The translations under genes and the position numbers were made by a program. Under the pieces are notes generated by a model. It saw only the letters and a list, made by a program, of their open reading frames with translations, ran no database searches and was not told where the DNA came from. From Nitrospira sp. ST-bin5 (GTDB taxonomy: Bacteria > Nitrospirota > Nitrospiria > Nitrospirales > Nitrospiraceae): a DNA stretch of 51,219 bases. The stretch spans positions 109,033 through 160,251 of the forward strand of contig MSXN01000003.1 of NCBI GenBank assembly GCA_002083555.1, written 5' to 3'. Position 1 is the stretch's first letter. Each line of letters starts with the position of its first letter. Positions 8,883 through 17,798 of this stretch are shown here, piece after piece.

Positions 8883-10775
8883 TCAGGAGACCCGTTGAGG
8901 AACGGTCGGCGTAAAACTCGGAATCCGCCGCCGGAGTTGCAGCAGGAGGTCGTCTTCATTCCACAGCAGGAGATTCGGTCCAAGCTGATCCAGCCAGCGG
9001 TCGAAATCGGCCTGCGCAAGCGGACTGACCGCACGATTGATCTTTTCATGTGCTGTGGGTTCGGTCTGTTCACTTTCGTCAAACAGCTCCTCGTACAGCT
9101 TCTCCCCAGGGCGCAACCCGGTAAACTGAATTTCAATGTCCTTCCCCGGCACCAAGCCGGAAAGCACGATCATGTTCCGAGCCAAATCCACAATCTTGAT
9201 CTGTTCACCCATATCCAGCACAAACACATCCCCGCCTTGCCCAATCACACTCGCCTGCAACACCAGCTGAACGGCTTCAGGAATCGTCATAAAGAATCGT
9301 TTGATCTCCGGATCCGTCACCGTAATCGGGCCGCCTTTGCGAATCTGTTCCGTGAACAAGGGCACGACACTGCCGTTACTGCCCAAGACGTTCCCGAAGC
9401 GGACCACGGTATATTTCGTCCGACCGCGGTGATTAAAGCCCTGAATAACCTGCTCCGCAATGCGCTTGGTCACACCCATCACACTCGTGGGATTGACGGC
9501 CTTGTCCGTTGAAATCAACACGAACCGATCGACTCCCGCCGCCAACGCCGCTTCGGCGACGATACGGGTGCCGAGCACATTGTTCCTGACTGCCTCCTTC
9601 GGATTCAGCTCCATCAACGGCACGTGCTTGTGGGCGGCCGCATGAAAGACGAGGTCGGGACCCGTCTGACGAAACACTTCGGCCACCCGTTCAGGAACCG
9701 TGACATCGCCAATGATTGGAAGTACTCCAACAGCGGGAAATGTCGCACGCAACTCCAACAGCAACGCATGAAGGGAGTTCTCATAGCGTTCGAACAGCAC
9801 CAAGGACTCCGGCCGATAGGATGCGATCTGGCGGCACAACTCCGATCCGATCGATCCTCCAGCCCCCGTGACGAGCACGGTCTTGCCTGCAATCAGCGGA
9901 TGCAATTCCTGCCTATCAGTCTGAATCGGTTCCCGCTGAAGCAAGTCTTCCAGACTCATTGGTCGCACTTGCTGAAGGGATACTGGGTCGCCTAAGAGCT
10001 GCTTCACATTGGGCAGGATCTTGATCGGCGCCGTACATCCTTCGGACGCAGCGAGAATCTTCTGCTTGGTGCCGGTCCCGGCTGACGGCAAGGCCACAAT
10101 AATTTCATGCACCTCCAGCCGATCTGCGGCACGTTTGATGTCAGCGATCGTCCCAACCACCGGCACCCCGTGAATCTTCATCTTTCGCTTCACGGGATCA
10201 TCATCGATGAATCCCACCGGGCGGCTGTTGAAGCTGGGGTCTGACAACATATCTCTGGCCAATAGTTCTCCGGCATGGCCAGCCCCCACAATGAGGACCC
10301 GCCGAGCCGTGGGGCCTACGATCTGAAGCCATTCCCGAAACCAGCGAACCACCAGCCTGATGCCGGCAATGTAGACTCCGCTCAGGAGGCCCGTGAGGAC
10401 TATGACGGATCGGGGATATTGGGTCTGTCCAAGAGCAAGGTGGGTGAAAAGCCAAAACGCTCCGGAACTCGCAAGAGAGGCCAAAAAGATTCGACGCAGA
10501 TCATGCAGCCCGACATAGCGCCACAATCCGCTTTGGATGCCGAATAGCCACAACCCGCCCCAATAGATCAACAGCACGAGAGGCAGATACCGCCACATCA
10601 TGCGATCAAAGGGGGGCGGCACCTCGCCCTCAAATCGAAGGGCAAAGGCGCTCAGATGCGCGCCCACAATTAGTCCCAGATGAGTGGCCAACACGAGGAG
10701 CGATCGAGATCGCAGCACAAGCTGGCCATACCTCTGTACAGCCCATTGAAACAGCGTTATTGCCAGACGCCTCAC
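8883..10775 (-). CDS. Membrane-bound nucleotide-sugar 4,6-dehydratase, WbpM/PglF/CapD family
   Basis: This is a large membrane protein that by family converts UDP-GlcNAc to UDP-4-keto-6-deoxy-GlcNAc. Four hydrophobic segments fill about the first 150 residues. A first Rossmann-like domain with GAGHAGELLARD follows, then the catalytic SDR domain with VTGAGGSIGSELCRQ near residue 305. In the catalytic motif STDKAVNPTSVMGVTK the usual Tyr is Met, as in the Ser-Met-Lys triad of WbpM-type enzymes. The length of 630 residues is normal. GTG is the start. With the PglE-, PglD- and PglC-like genes at 17.8-20.2 kb it would complete a diacetamido-trideoxyhexose pathway, although those genes lie 7 kb away. 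Confidence 0.9.
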   Translation of the reverse strand: MRRLAITLFQWAVQRYGQLVLRSRSLLVLATHLGLIVGAHLSAFALRFEGEVPPPFDRMMWRYLPLVLLIYWGGLWLFGIQSGLWRYVGLHDLRRIFLASLASSGAFWLFTHLALGQTQYPRSVIVLTGLLSGVYIAGIRLVVRWFREWLQIVGPTARRVLIVGAGHAGELLARDMLSDPSFNSRPVGFIDDDPVKRKMKIHGVPVVGTIADIKRAADRLEVHEIIVALPSAGTGTKQKILAASEGCTAPIKILPNVKQLLGDPVSLQQVRPMSLEDLLQREPIQTDRQELHPLIAGKTVLVTGAGGSIGSELCRQIASYRPESLVLFERYENSLHALLLELRATFPAVGVLPIIGDVTVPERVAEVFRQTGPDLVFHAAAHKHVPLMELNPKEAVRNNVLGTRIVAEAALAAGVDRFVLISTDKAVNPTSVMGVTKRIAEQVIQGFNHRGRTKYTVVRFGNVLGSNGSVVPLFTEQIRKGGPITVTDPEIKRFFMTIPEAVQLVLQASVIGQGGDVFVLDMGEQIKIVDLARNMIVLSGLVPGKDIEIQFTGLRPGEKLYEELFDESEQTEPTAHEKINRAVSPLAQADFDRWLDQLGPNLLLWNEDDLLLQLRRRIPSFTPTVPQRVS

Positions 10776-10796
10776 AGAAATCCCCTCATGTTTTCG

Positions 10797-11918
10797 TCAG
10801 ATCTCCACGATGGCAGGATGCCTGTGTTGCCGCTGGAGCATCTGCTCTGCAACTTCGATGACCCGACTCACCGGTAACTGCTGCAGGCAATCGCTCATAC
10901 TGTTGACGTGGCGTCCGCAGCCCTCGTGGAGGCATGGCACACAATCGCCTTCCCCCTGCAGTACATACACATTGCCCCGTTGCTGGGACCCCACCCTCTT
11001 CCAAGGGCTTGGGGAATCTGCAGGCCAAGCACTCGGCCATGGCCCCCACTTGACCGGATTCGAGGGGCCGAACAGTGCGATGGTCGGCACCCCAAGTGCC
11101 GCAGCCATGTGGGTCACGGCGGTATCAGTCCCAACATAGAGCGCCGCCCGGCTCAGTATGGGCCCGAGCGCGCGCAACGTGACCCGGCCGGTCAGATCGA
11201 TAACGTCGGGAGGCAGTCCGTCCAATATCCGAGAGACTGTAGCACGCTCGTCCGGCGAAGTCCCTCCCACTATTACGACCTTCACCCCACAGTCCCTGAT
11301 CCATCGGCCCAGCATAGCCCAGCCAGATGCGGTCCAGGCCTTATAAACAAACTTGGGAGTCACATGAAGGACGGCGTAGCGCTCGCTTCCGTCCATATCC
11401 TGAAACACCGCTCGCGCAGCCACTTCATCTTCGGGTGCCCAGGTTACAACCGGAGTTGCTACCGCAGCCACTCCGAGCAACCTGAGTAACCGCAGGTTCA
11501 TGACCACCGTATGCGTATCAAAATTGTCGAATGATTCCAGGCCATCAAGCAACAACCGCTTCCACCAGGACTTCCGTTCAGGAGTGACCGTCGCCATCGA
11601 ACGCCGGCCAGCCGCCCAGGCATAGAACACCGGCCGGTCCCCGGGCAGAACTGACAAGGCAAGATCGTACCGACGCCACATCTGCGACAGCATCGTCAAC
11701 GATTCTCGTACAGAGGCCCCGGGGGATACGGTCCACACTCGACGGATATCGGGATTGGCGGTGACTACGTCCTCGGTGCCGCGAAACACCAGCATGTCGA
11801 TCGCGGCCTGAGGAACAGCGGCCTTCAGCGAGCGGATGACCGGTGTGGCCAATAGCACGTCGCCGATTCGCCTGGTGCACACCACCAGCACGCTCTCGTA
11901 CGTCTTATTCACCGCCAC
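10797..11918 (-). CDS. Glycosyltransferase family 9 (heptosyltransferase-like)
   Basis: GT9 enzymes transfer heptose, or another sugar from an ADP- or NDP-donor, to LPS core or related glycans. The N-terminal VCTRRIGDVLLATPVIRSL matches the first conserved block. GTDTAVTHMAAALGVPTIALFGPSNPVKWGPW is the donor-site block (shown here in overlapping parts: GTDTAVTHMAAALG and LFGPSNPVKWGPW). The C-terminus has a CxxC-like QGEGDCVPCLHEGCG segment, often seen in the GT9 acceptor region. Start is GTG. A location on the cytoplasmic face is expected. The actual donor cannot be told, and no ADP-heptose genes lie in the window. Confidence 0.88.
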   Translation of the reverse strand: MAVNKTYESVLVVCTRRIGDVLLATPVIRSLKAAVPQAAIDMLVFRGTEDVVTANPDIRRVWTVSPGASVRESLTMLSQMWRRYDLALSVLPGDRPVFYAWAAGRRSMATVTPERKSWWKRLLLDGLESFDNFDTHTVVMNLRLLRLLGVAAVATPVVTWAPEDEVAARAVFQDMDGSERYAVLHVTPKFVYKAWTASGWAMLGRWIRDCGVKVVIVGGTSPDERATVSRILDGLPPDVIDLTGRVTLRALGPILSRAALYVGTDTAVTHMAAALGVPTIALFGPSNPVKWGPWPSAWPADSPSPWKRVGSQQRGNVYVLQGEGDCVPCLHEGCGRHVNSMSDCLQQLPVSRVIEVAEQMLQRQHRHPAIVEI

Positions 11919-11953
11919 CTGCCACTGAGTCGTTGCCGGGCAATCGCGCCACC

Positions 11954-13156
11954 TCAGACTGCTCCCGCGACTTGTCTTTCCAAAGCCTTCGACTGAATGA
12001 CGTCGCGGTAGGCCGCTTCTGTCACCCCAGCGGTCTTGTTCCAGGTGAGTTGCCGCACTAATTGCTGTCCCTTCACCGCCACCTGCTGTCGGACATGATC
12101 GTCCATGAGTGTCAGTAACGCTCCGGCAATCTCCTCCGGATCTTGAGGATTCGAGAGAATCACGGCCTCTCCCTGTCGAATCAGTTCGGCAGTCCCGTTA
12201 TACGTCGATGAACTCATGACTGTGGCAACCCCAGCCGCCATGGCTTCAAGCGGGGCAAGCGGACAGGGGTCAGCCAGGGTTGGCAGAACATAGACATCGG
12301 CGATCCGATAGATCTGATCAATCTCATTGATCAACCCCAGAAACCGAACCTCGGAATCCAGATGTAACTTCTCGACCAGCTTCTTGTAATATTCGATTCG
12401 CTCCCCCCCGCCACCGGCAATGAGCAACTTAAATCGCGCGCGCGGCACCTTGGCAAAGCCTTGCAGGAGCGCATCCAATCCCTTCCGCTTGAACTCCGTT
12501 CCGACAAACAAGACAACCAGGTCATTGCTCCCAATATCCCATCGAGCTCGAAGCTCATCCCGCTCGTGCCTCGAAACAACCACGGTTGCCGGCGATACCT
12601 TCACTCCGGTGTAGGCGAGTCTGAACCGCTCATCGGGAAGGGAATACTGCGTCTGGACATCTCGCTTCACATACTCCGACACAGCAATCACGACTCGGGC
12701 CGGATCGTCAGAAAACTGCTCCCGTTCCAGCCATAGCCACGCCAGCTTTCGAGGACTGAACGCCAGCCTCATCCAACCCAGCACCCGTTTCCAGGGTTGC
12801 TCCGCTGCAATACCGGAAGATTTGAAGCACGGCGACTGCACCGTCATCACATCGAAGGTCGAAACCTTTTCGAACGAATGCACCACATCAAACTCACACC
12901 CCACCGCCTTGCCACAACAATAGGAGAACAGCAGCTGATTCACCCAGGCCGGCTTGCGACACACTCTAGGGATCTTGTGGAACGTAATCGGCTCAGGTCC
13001 GTCAAACGCCCACTCCTGCGCAAACACATGCATCTCATGATCTCGCGCCAAGCGCCGCACCACTTCCATCGCATACTTTTCCGCGCCTCCGGTGCGTAGA
13101 AACCGCTTAATCAGCACAGCAATCTTGAGTGTGGGAAGTGGATCCACCAATGACAA
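11954..13156 (-). CDS. Glycosyltransferase family 4 (WaaG-like)
   Basis: This is a GT-B fold retaining glycosyltransferase of 400 residues. The N-terminal domain has the acceptor loop FLRTGGAEKYAMEV. The C-terminal domain has LFVGTEFKRKGLDALLQGF and the donor-binding ADPCPLAPLEAMAAGVATV stretch with the EX7E-type acidic pair. The overall style is close to the WaaG (RfaG) core glucosyltransferase group. The open frame starts at TTG (13156) and no ATG lies close by; a weak TAGG precedes it. It is 3 bases from the methyltransferase gene upstream, so the two are cotranscribed. Confidence 0.87.
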   Translation of the reverse strand: MSLVDPLPTLKIAVLIKRFLRTGGAEKYAMEVVRRLARDHEMHVFAQEWAFDGPEPITFHKIPRVCRKPAWVNQLLFSYCCGKAVGCEFDVVHSFEKVSTFDVMTVQSPCFKSSGIAAEQPWKRVLGWMRLAFSPRKLAWLWLEREQFSDDPARVVIAVSEYVKRDVQTQYSLPDERFRLAYTGVKVSPATVVVSRHERDELRARWDIGSNDLVVLFVGTEFKRKGLDALLQGFAKVPRARFKLLIAGGGGERIEYYKKLVEKLHLDSEVRFLGLINEIDQIYRIADVYVLPTLADPCPLAPLEAMAAGVATVMSSSTYNGTAELIRQGEAVILSNPQDPEEIAGALLTLMDDHVRQQVAVKGQQLVRQLTWNKTAGVTEAAYRDVIQSKALERQVAGAV

Positions 13157-13159
13157 CGC

Positions 13160-14056
13160 CTACCGTGAACACTTTCGAAGAAACACCAGCATATCGTGCC
13201 CTTTGCCGAACAGGCGAGCCGGCATCGCCAAGACTTCAGTCGCGACTCTGAGCAGACGATACGATACGTAACCGGCCTCCTTCCGCTCTGCCAGAGAGAC
13301 CCGCCTGGTTTCGCTCCGCTCAACATCGAACCCGCACCGCTGCGCCAGCATGGCCAGCGAACCCGGATTAAAAAAGCTGATATGGCCGCCATGCTCCGCC
13401 ACCTGGAAATATCCCCAGCGAGCGCCGACCAACCGGACCGTCCAACTCGCGCCATTGCCCGTTCCCACCACGAGCACACCATTCGGCTTGAGTATCCGCC
13501 ACACCTCCCTCAACAACGCACTGGGATCCGGAAGATGTTCGATGACCTCCATCAAGGTCACCGCATCAAAGCTCGATGCCGAAAAGCGCGCCTCCTCAAG
13601 ATACCCGTGAAAAACTTTCAACCCTGCGCTCTTGGCAAACTCCGCCGCTTGCGCCGCAGGCTCGACTCCTTCGGCATCGAACCCGTGCGTCACGGCGCTT
13701 CGAAGCAACGCCTCGCTGGAGCAGCCGATATCGAGAAGCCTGGCACCCGTTCCAGACTCGGAGCGAATGAGCCTTCTCAGCACCCCGAACAGCTTGGAGG
13801 CCCGCGCGTCATGCCTGCGCTGCGAGGGCAGATCCGGGAATGTCCCTCTCGGTGTATTGAACTCTTTCATCGAACCGGTATAGGCCTCTGCTGTAATTTG
13901 ACTGACGAGCTGGCCGCACACCCGGCAGCGCCGCAATGGCCCTTCCGGCAACATAATCGATGTTTCCACCAAGGAGTCTAAACACCCGACTGGGCAGCAC
14001 TCGATCAACCGCTCACAGGTAGCCTGACCAGCGTTTCTCCTCTCGCTATGGCTCAT
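13160..14056 (-). CDS. Class I SAM-dependent methyltransferase with N-terminal cysteine motif
   Basis: A UbiE-type methyltransferase domain (LLDIGCSSEALLRSA near residue 108, LMEVIEHLPDPSALLREV, ILKPNGVLVVGT) is preceded by a short cysteine-containing N-terminus with CCPVGC and CRVCGQ. This may be a small metal-binding element. Methyltransferases with such a leader are common in O-antigen loci and modify sugars or phosphates on the growing glycan. The stop overlaps nothing downstream, but the start (ATG at 14056) overlaps the upstream GT2 stop by 4 bases. The acceptor is unknown. Confidence 0.82.
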   Translation of the reverse strand: MSHSERRNAGQATCERLIECCPVGCLDSLVETSIMLPEGPLRRCRVCGQLVSQITAEAYTGSMKEFNTPRGTFPDLPSQRRHDARASKLFGVLRRLIRSESGTGARLLDIGCSSEALLRSAVTHGFDAEGVEPAAQAAEFAKSAGLKVFHGYLEEARFSASSFDAVTLMEVIEHLPDPSALLREVWRILKPNGVLVVGTGNGASWTVRLVGARWGYFQVAEHGGHISFFNPGSLAMLAQRCGFDVERSETRRVSLAERKEAGYVSYRLLRVATEVLAMPARLFGKGHDMLVFLRKCSR

Positions 14057-14874
14057 CTTGCCTCCATCAGGTACCGGCTGAGCCCGACTACAGCTTCAGT
14101 ATCCTGCGTTCGCAAGACCTGCTCCAATCGCGTCCGGTTCTCTTCCAGCCGGCTTCTCGCCTGCTCTTGATGCCACAAATGGAACACCGGCGCGGCATAG
14201 CGCGCAGACTTGTGTTTGACCCCGATCCGTAACAGTCGGATGACTAGATCGGAATCCTCCAGCCCCCAGCCTTCATACGACTCATCCAGGCCGTTGACCC
14301 GCAAGAGATCGCTCCGCCAGACCGAGAGGTTACAGGTCTTCATCCCTTCCCATCGGTTTGGGGCCCACTTACGAAACACGCCATCGGGCAATGCCAGAAG
14401 GGGCACGAGGCGATTGACATCGCGGCCGGCCCAGGCGTGAACCCACTGTAGCCATGACCATTGATGAACCGGAAGCTGCTCGCGAAGGACTCGTTGGGTA
14501 CACCCTGCAGACAACAGGACCCGATTCGCGCCGAGAAAGTATCCCGGCTCCGCCAGGCGCTTGTGCGCCAGCACAAACTGCCGGGACGGAATACAATCCC
14601 CATCGGTAAAGATAATATAGTCTGCGGTCGTGGCGGCAACCGCTCGATTGCGAATGGCGGCGGCACGAAATCCTCGATCCTCCTGCCACACATGCCGGAC
14701 CGAGCTCTTGCTCCGGCGCTGAAAATCTTGAATGACCGCAGCAGTCTCGGGTGTGGACCCGTCATCGGCCACCACCAGCTCAAAACCCTGATCGGTCTGC
14801 GCCCCAAATCCAGCCAAGACTGCACCTAAGGCATCGGGACGATTGTAGGTCGTAACAATGACCGCGGTCTTCAT
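14053..14874 (-). CDS. Glycosyltransferase family 2 with galactosyltransferase-like C-terminus
   Basis: This is a GT-A fold inverting transferase of 273 residues. The N-terminal VIVTTYNRPDALGAVL and VVADDGST form the nucleotide-binding part, and FTDGDCIP supplies the metal-binding DxD. The C-terminal part contains YEGWGLEDSDLVIRLL, the motif of the Glyco_transf_7C/chondroitin-synthase-like group. It overlaps both neighbours by 4 bases and so belongs to a tightly coupled run of four genes (13160-16930). Donor and acceptor are not deducible. Confidence 0.88.
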   Translation of the reverse strand: MKTAVIVTTYNRPDALGAVLAGFGAQTDQGFELVVADDGSTPETAAVIQDFQRRSKSSVRHVWQEDRGFRAAAIRNRAVAATTADYIIFTDGDCIPSRQFVLAHKRLAEPGYFLGANRVLLSAGCTQRVLREQLPVHQWSWLQWVHAWAGRDVNRLVPLLALPDGVFRKWAPNRWEGMKTCNLSVWRSDLLRVNGLDESYEGWGLEDSDLVIRLLRIGVKHKSARYAAPVFHLWHQEQARSRLEENRTRLEQVLRTQDTEAVVGLSRYLMEAR

Positions 14875-15671
14875 GCCGAGGGAGACCCGCCGGGCCGGCG
14901 CAGCGGGGGCTGCATGGGGAGCGGCCAGTTCTCTTGCGCTTCATACCGCTTCGCATACCGGTAGAACGTCCCCTCGAAATTTCCGAACGCAATCACGAAT
15001 CCCGGCCAGCCATCCAGAAATCCCTTCTTAAAGACATAATGTTTGATGAACGACCACAGGCCATGCGCCAGGGCCTGCCCCATCGACACACGTTTGTCGG
15101 CGATCTTCAGCACCCCGAGCGTGGAATAACGGTTCGCCTTCTTGAGCACTTCTTCGAAGTTTCTGAACGGAACCTGCCAGATCGCATGCTTCAGCCGCCC
15201 CACCGGTTTGGGAGTCAGCAATTCATAACCTTCATGAACGGGAGACTCCACATAGGTCATCGCGCCTTTGCGGAAGAACTGGGGTTGCCTGAAATTCGGA
15301 TACCAGCCGGAATGCGCCACCCACTGCCCCATGAAATAGTTCCGCCGGGGGACGAGGTAGGCATCATGCGCAGGAGATCCGGCCAGCAAGGCGAGAATTT
15401 CATCGCGAACTTCCGGCGTACACTGTTCATCGGTGTCGATGCTCAGAATCCACTCGTGCGAACAGGCGGCGATGGCGCGGTTGCGCAGATGACCGAATCC
15501 CTCAAATGGAATCTGGACGACCCGCGCCCCCATCTCCACCGCAATCCGATCCGTTCCGTCCGTGCTGGCCGAATCCGCCAAGATAATCTCGTCCGCCCAC
15601 AGCACGCTCTTGATGGTATCGGCAATTTTACCCGCCTCGTTATAGGCAATGATGTAGACCGAGACCTTCAC
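14871..15671 (-). CDS. Glycosyltransferase family 2 (WaaE/KdtX-like)
   Basis: This 266-residue GT2 begins with SVYIIAYNEAGKIADTIKSV and LADSASTDGTDRIA, then has the LSIDTDEQ metal motif. This is the pattern of the WaaE/KdtX group that adds glucose to LPS core heptose. The middle carries PRRNYFMGQWVAHSGWYP, also typical of that group. It overlaps the GT2 downstream and the ligase gene upstream by 4 bases each, suggesting that these products act together on the core or on the ligation step. Confidence 0.88.
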   Translation of the reverse strand: MKVSVYIIAYNEAGKIADTIKSVLWADEIILADSASTDGTDRIAVEMGARVVQIPFEGFGHLRNRAIAACSHEWILSIDTDEQCTPEVRDEILALLAGSPAHDAYLVPRRNYFMGQWVAHSGWYPNFRQPQFFRKGAMTYVESPVHEGYELLTPKPVGRLKHAIWQVPFRNFEEVLKKANRYSTLGVLKIADKRVSMGQALAHGLWSFIKHYVFKKGFLDGWPGFVIAFGNFEGTFYRYAKRYEAQENWPLPMQPPLRRPGGSPSA

Positions 15672-16930
15672 CCTGTTGCTCCTTCAATAATAATGGGCTC
15701 CATGGGCGGCTCTGACCGCGGAGGACTCTCAGCGGCTAAGAGCACCCCCAGAAAAGTAGCCAGCATATGGCCTTCGACAAACGTCCTGAAATGCGAGCTG
15801 AACATACTGGTCACACACCACCCGCAGAGAATCGCCACCGCCAACGTTCGATAGACGGGGGGACCGGACCGATCGCGGCCGACCGCCACCAACCAGGCAA
15901 GGAAGACCGCGAATCCAACGATCCCTTGCTGCGCGAGGACTCCCAGATATTGATTGTGCGGATCTGTCGTCGCCAAGGCCCGCCAATCATCGATAGGATA
16001 CTTTCCGGCGATATGCGCTCGATACGCGTCTGGAAACCCGCCGGTGCCGACCCCCACCAGCCAATGCTCACCAATGACTTCGACCGTATTGAGATACCAC
16101 ACGCGACGGATACCGAAGCTGGTCAAGTCTTGCAGCTCCGACTCATGCGCCCACTCGGTGACGGCAAGCTGCACCTTGCCATACATCCGCGGCGAAACAG
16201 CCAGTGCCATCCCCAACGCCAGCAGCAAACCCGAGGCGATCAACAACCGGCCCCGCCAGGACGCCTTCCATGACAGCAGAACACACAAACCCAGACCCAG
16301 GATGGCATACCCGCTTCGGGAGTCGGTCACAAAGACAATATTGGTCACATACACAACCCCAAGCAATGGCCAAACCCAAAACGGTCCGATCAATTTCTTT
16401 TCCATGATGGCCCAGGCACAGATCAAGGCAGCGCACGCAAAGGCCATCCCTTGGGTACCGGAAATTCGCAACAGATTCTCCGGTGGACGCCACAGAGGAA
16501 TCCACCCGGCTGCAGCAGCGGACGAGGCGATGGCTCCCAAAGCAGTTCCGGCAATAAACATAATCAGGAGCCGCTCTCTCCAGCGATGCTCATCGAAAAC
16601 TGCCAAAACCAGCACAAACCAGAGAATGGTGCGCCACTTGGACAGGTCCATCCATCGAACAGCCCAGGGCACCGACGCATAGGTCGTCCCGATCAGGACA
16701 ATCCCCAAAAACAGAATGGCCCAGTAGACCGACGGCCTCGAAAGGACTCGCTTCAGACGAACCACCGCCTGGCCGCTGGCAAGGAAGGCCACGACCGCAC
16801 CAACCAACCCCGCCGTCCCGACGGAAGGCGAATACAAGAGACCGACGCAGGCAATAATCACTGCGATCCGCGCAAAATCAAGTAGACGATCGGACTCGAT
16901 TTTAAACATACCCTCAATGCCTGCCGACAC
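15668..16930 (-). CDS. waaL: O-antigen ligase / polymerase (WaaL/Wzy-like) membrane protein
   Basis: This is a polytopic membrane protein of 420 residues with about ten hydrophobic segments. A large periplasmic loop contains VGVGTGGFPDAYRAH and LATTDPHNQYLGVLAQQGIVG; the second, with its conserved HNQYL, is the Wzy_C/O-antigen-ligase signature. The family joins undecaprenyl-linked glycans to lipid A core or polymerises them. It is the only candidate ligase or polymerase in the window, so which role it plays is open. The open frame begins at GTG, and an ATG eight codons in (16909) is a possible start. It overlaps the GT2 gene downstream by 4 bases. Confidence 0.85.
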   Translation of the reverse strand: MSAGIEGMFKIESDRLLDFARIAVIIACVGLLYSPSVGTAGLVGAVVAFLASGQAVVRLKRVLSRPSVYWAILFLGIVLIGTTYASVPWAVRWMDLSKWRTILWFVLVLAVFDEHRWRERLLIMFIAGTALGAIASSAAAAGWIPLWRPPENLLRISGTQGMAFACAALICAWAIMEKKLIGPFWVWPLLGVVYVTNIVFVTDSRSGYAILGLGLCVLLSWKASWRGRLLIASGLLLALGMALAVSPRMYGKVQLAVTEWAHESELQDLTSFGIRRVWYLNTVEVIGEHWLVGVGTGGFPDAYRAHIAGKYPIDDWRALATTDPHNQYLGVLAQQGIVGFAVFLAWLVAVGRDRSGPPVYRTLAVAILCGWCVTSMFSSHFRTFVEGHMLATFLGVLLAAESPPRSEPPMEPIIIEGATG

Positions 16931-16947
16931 GTGAGCGAGGTGGCCGG

Positions 16948-17679
16948 TTAATAGAGATACTTCCGACGAATCTTCTGCAATGCCGCCGTGATCCGCCGAA
17001 CGAATTTGGGAGGCGCAGGCTCCAACACTGATTGAAACCGCCCGTTCTTACTCCCCTGTTCGACAATCGGAGGCTCGAGCCAGTAGAGATCAACTCCACA
17101 TTCCCGGTCAATCTGCTCAAACAGATTATCGATCGGCAAGGGGATCCCGTGGGCCTCAATCCACTCGAGTCGCTGACGCGCCTCATGGCTCCCAAGGACA
17201 TAGGCCTCTCCCAACCGCCCACGAGTGGACTTGTACAAGTGCCGGCCCGGGACCTGCAGCCGCCGGGGGGTATAGAGATTCCCCCCGCTGCCGATGAAGA
17301 GCACATGCGGAGATTCGATGGACGCGGATTCTTGTAGCGCCGCCTGGAGACGGAGAACAAATTGCCCAGCGAGGAGCGCATCATCTTCCAGGATCAGCGC
17401 ACGCTGCCATTGGCGTTCGGCAACGAGGCGCAACGCCTGGAGATGCTTGAGCGCACAGGACCGCTGCCCGGGGCTGAGCAGTTCGTTCTTAAAGTATCGC
17501 GCGGTAATCGCTGCGTCCAAATCGGCGACATCGTAGGAATGGATGAACTCATAGGCCAACCCGAGCGGCTGCAGTTGCCGTTCAATGCTCTTTCGGCGAT
17601 CGACAAAATCCCTCGGATTGATGACGAGAATCCCGTCAAGCAACCACGATGCTGATTCATTACGTTTCAGAGAATCCAT
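16948..17679 (-). CDS. Glycosyltransferase family 25 (LPS biosynthesis type)
   Basis: GT25 proteins transfer galactose or glucose to LPS. The ILVINPRDFVDRRKSIERQL start, GQRSCALKHLQALRLV and LILEDDALL are all conserved blocks of the family; the last carries the metal-binding acidic residues. SYDVADLDAA is another. The 243-residue length is normal. I chose the ATG at 17679 over an adjacent in-frame TTG. The 115 bases between this start and the aminotransferase stop hold nothing recognisable. Confidence 0.87.
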   Translation of the reverse strand: MDSLKRNESASWLLDGILVINPRDFVDRRKSIERQLQPLGLAYEFIHSYDVADLDAAITARYFKNELLSPGQRSCALKHLQALRLVAERQWQRALILEDDALLAGQFVLRLQAALQESASIESPHVLFIGSGGNLYTPRRLQVPGRHLYKSTRGRLGEAYVLGSHEARQRLEWIEAHGIPLPIDNLFEQIDRECGVDLYWLEPPIVEQGSKNGRFQSVLEPAPPKFVRRITAALQKIRRKYLY

Positions 17680-17798
17680 CAAGGCGCCGAAGACATCCTT
17701 CCATCATGCCCACTTCAACTCGAATGACCCGCGAGAGACTCCCTGTGCAGGCCGGCAACACCGAAGGGCCCGCTACTCTATCCCGAGAACTCGCAGAC

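Noticed and set aside
13196..13981. A 261-codon plus-strand open frame
   Set aside because: It is antisense to the methyltransferase gene and shows no domain.
14934..15854. A 306-codon plus-strand open frame
   Set aside because: It lies antisense to the WaaE-like GT2 and the ligase gene; the product is low in conserved pattern and is explained by codon bias of the real genes.
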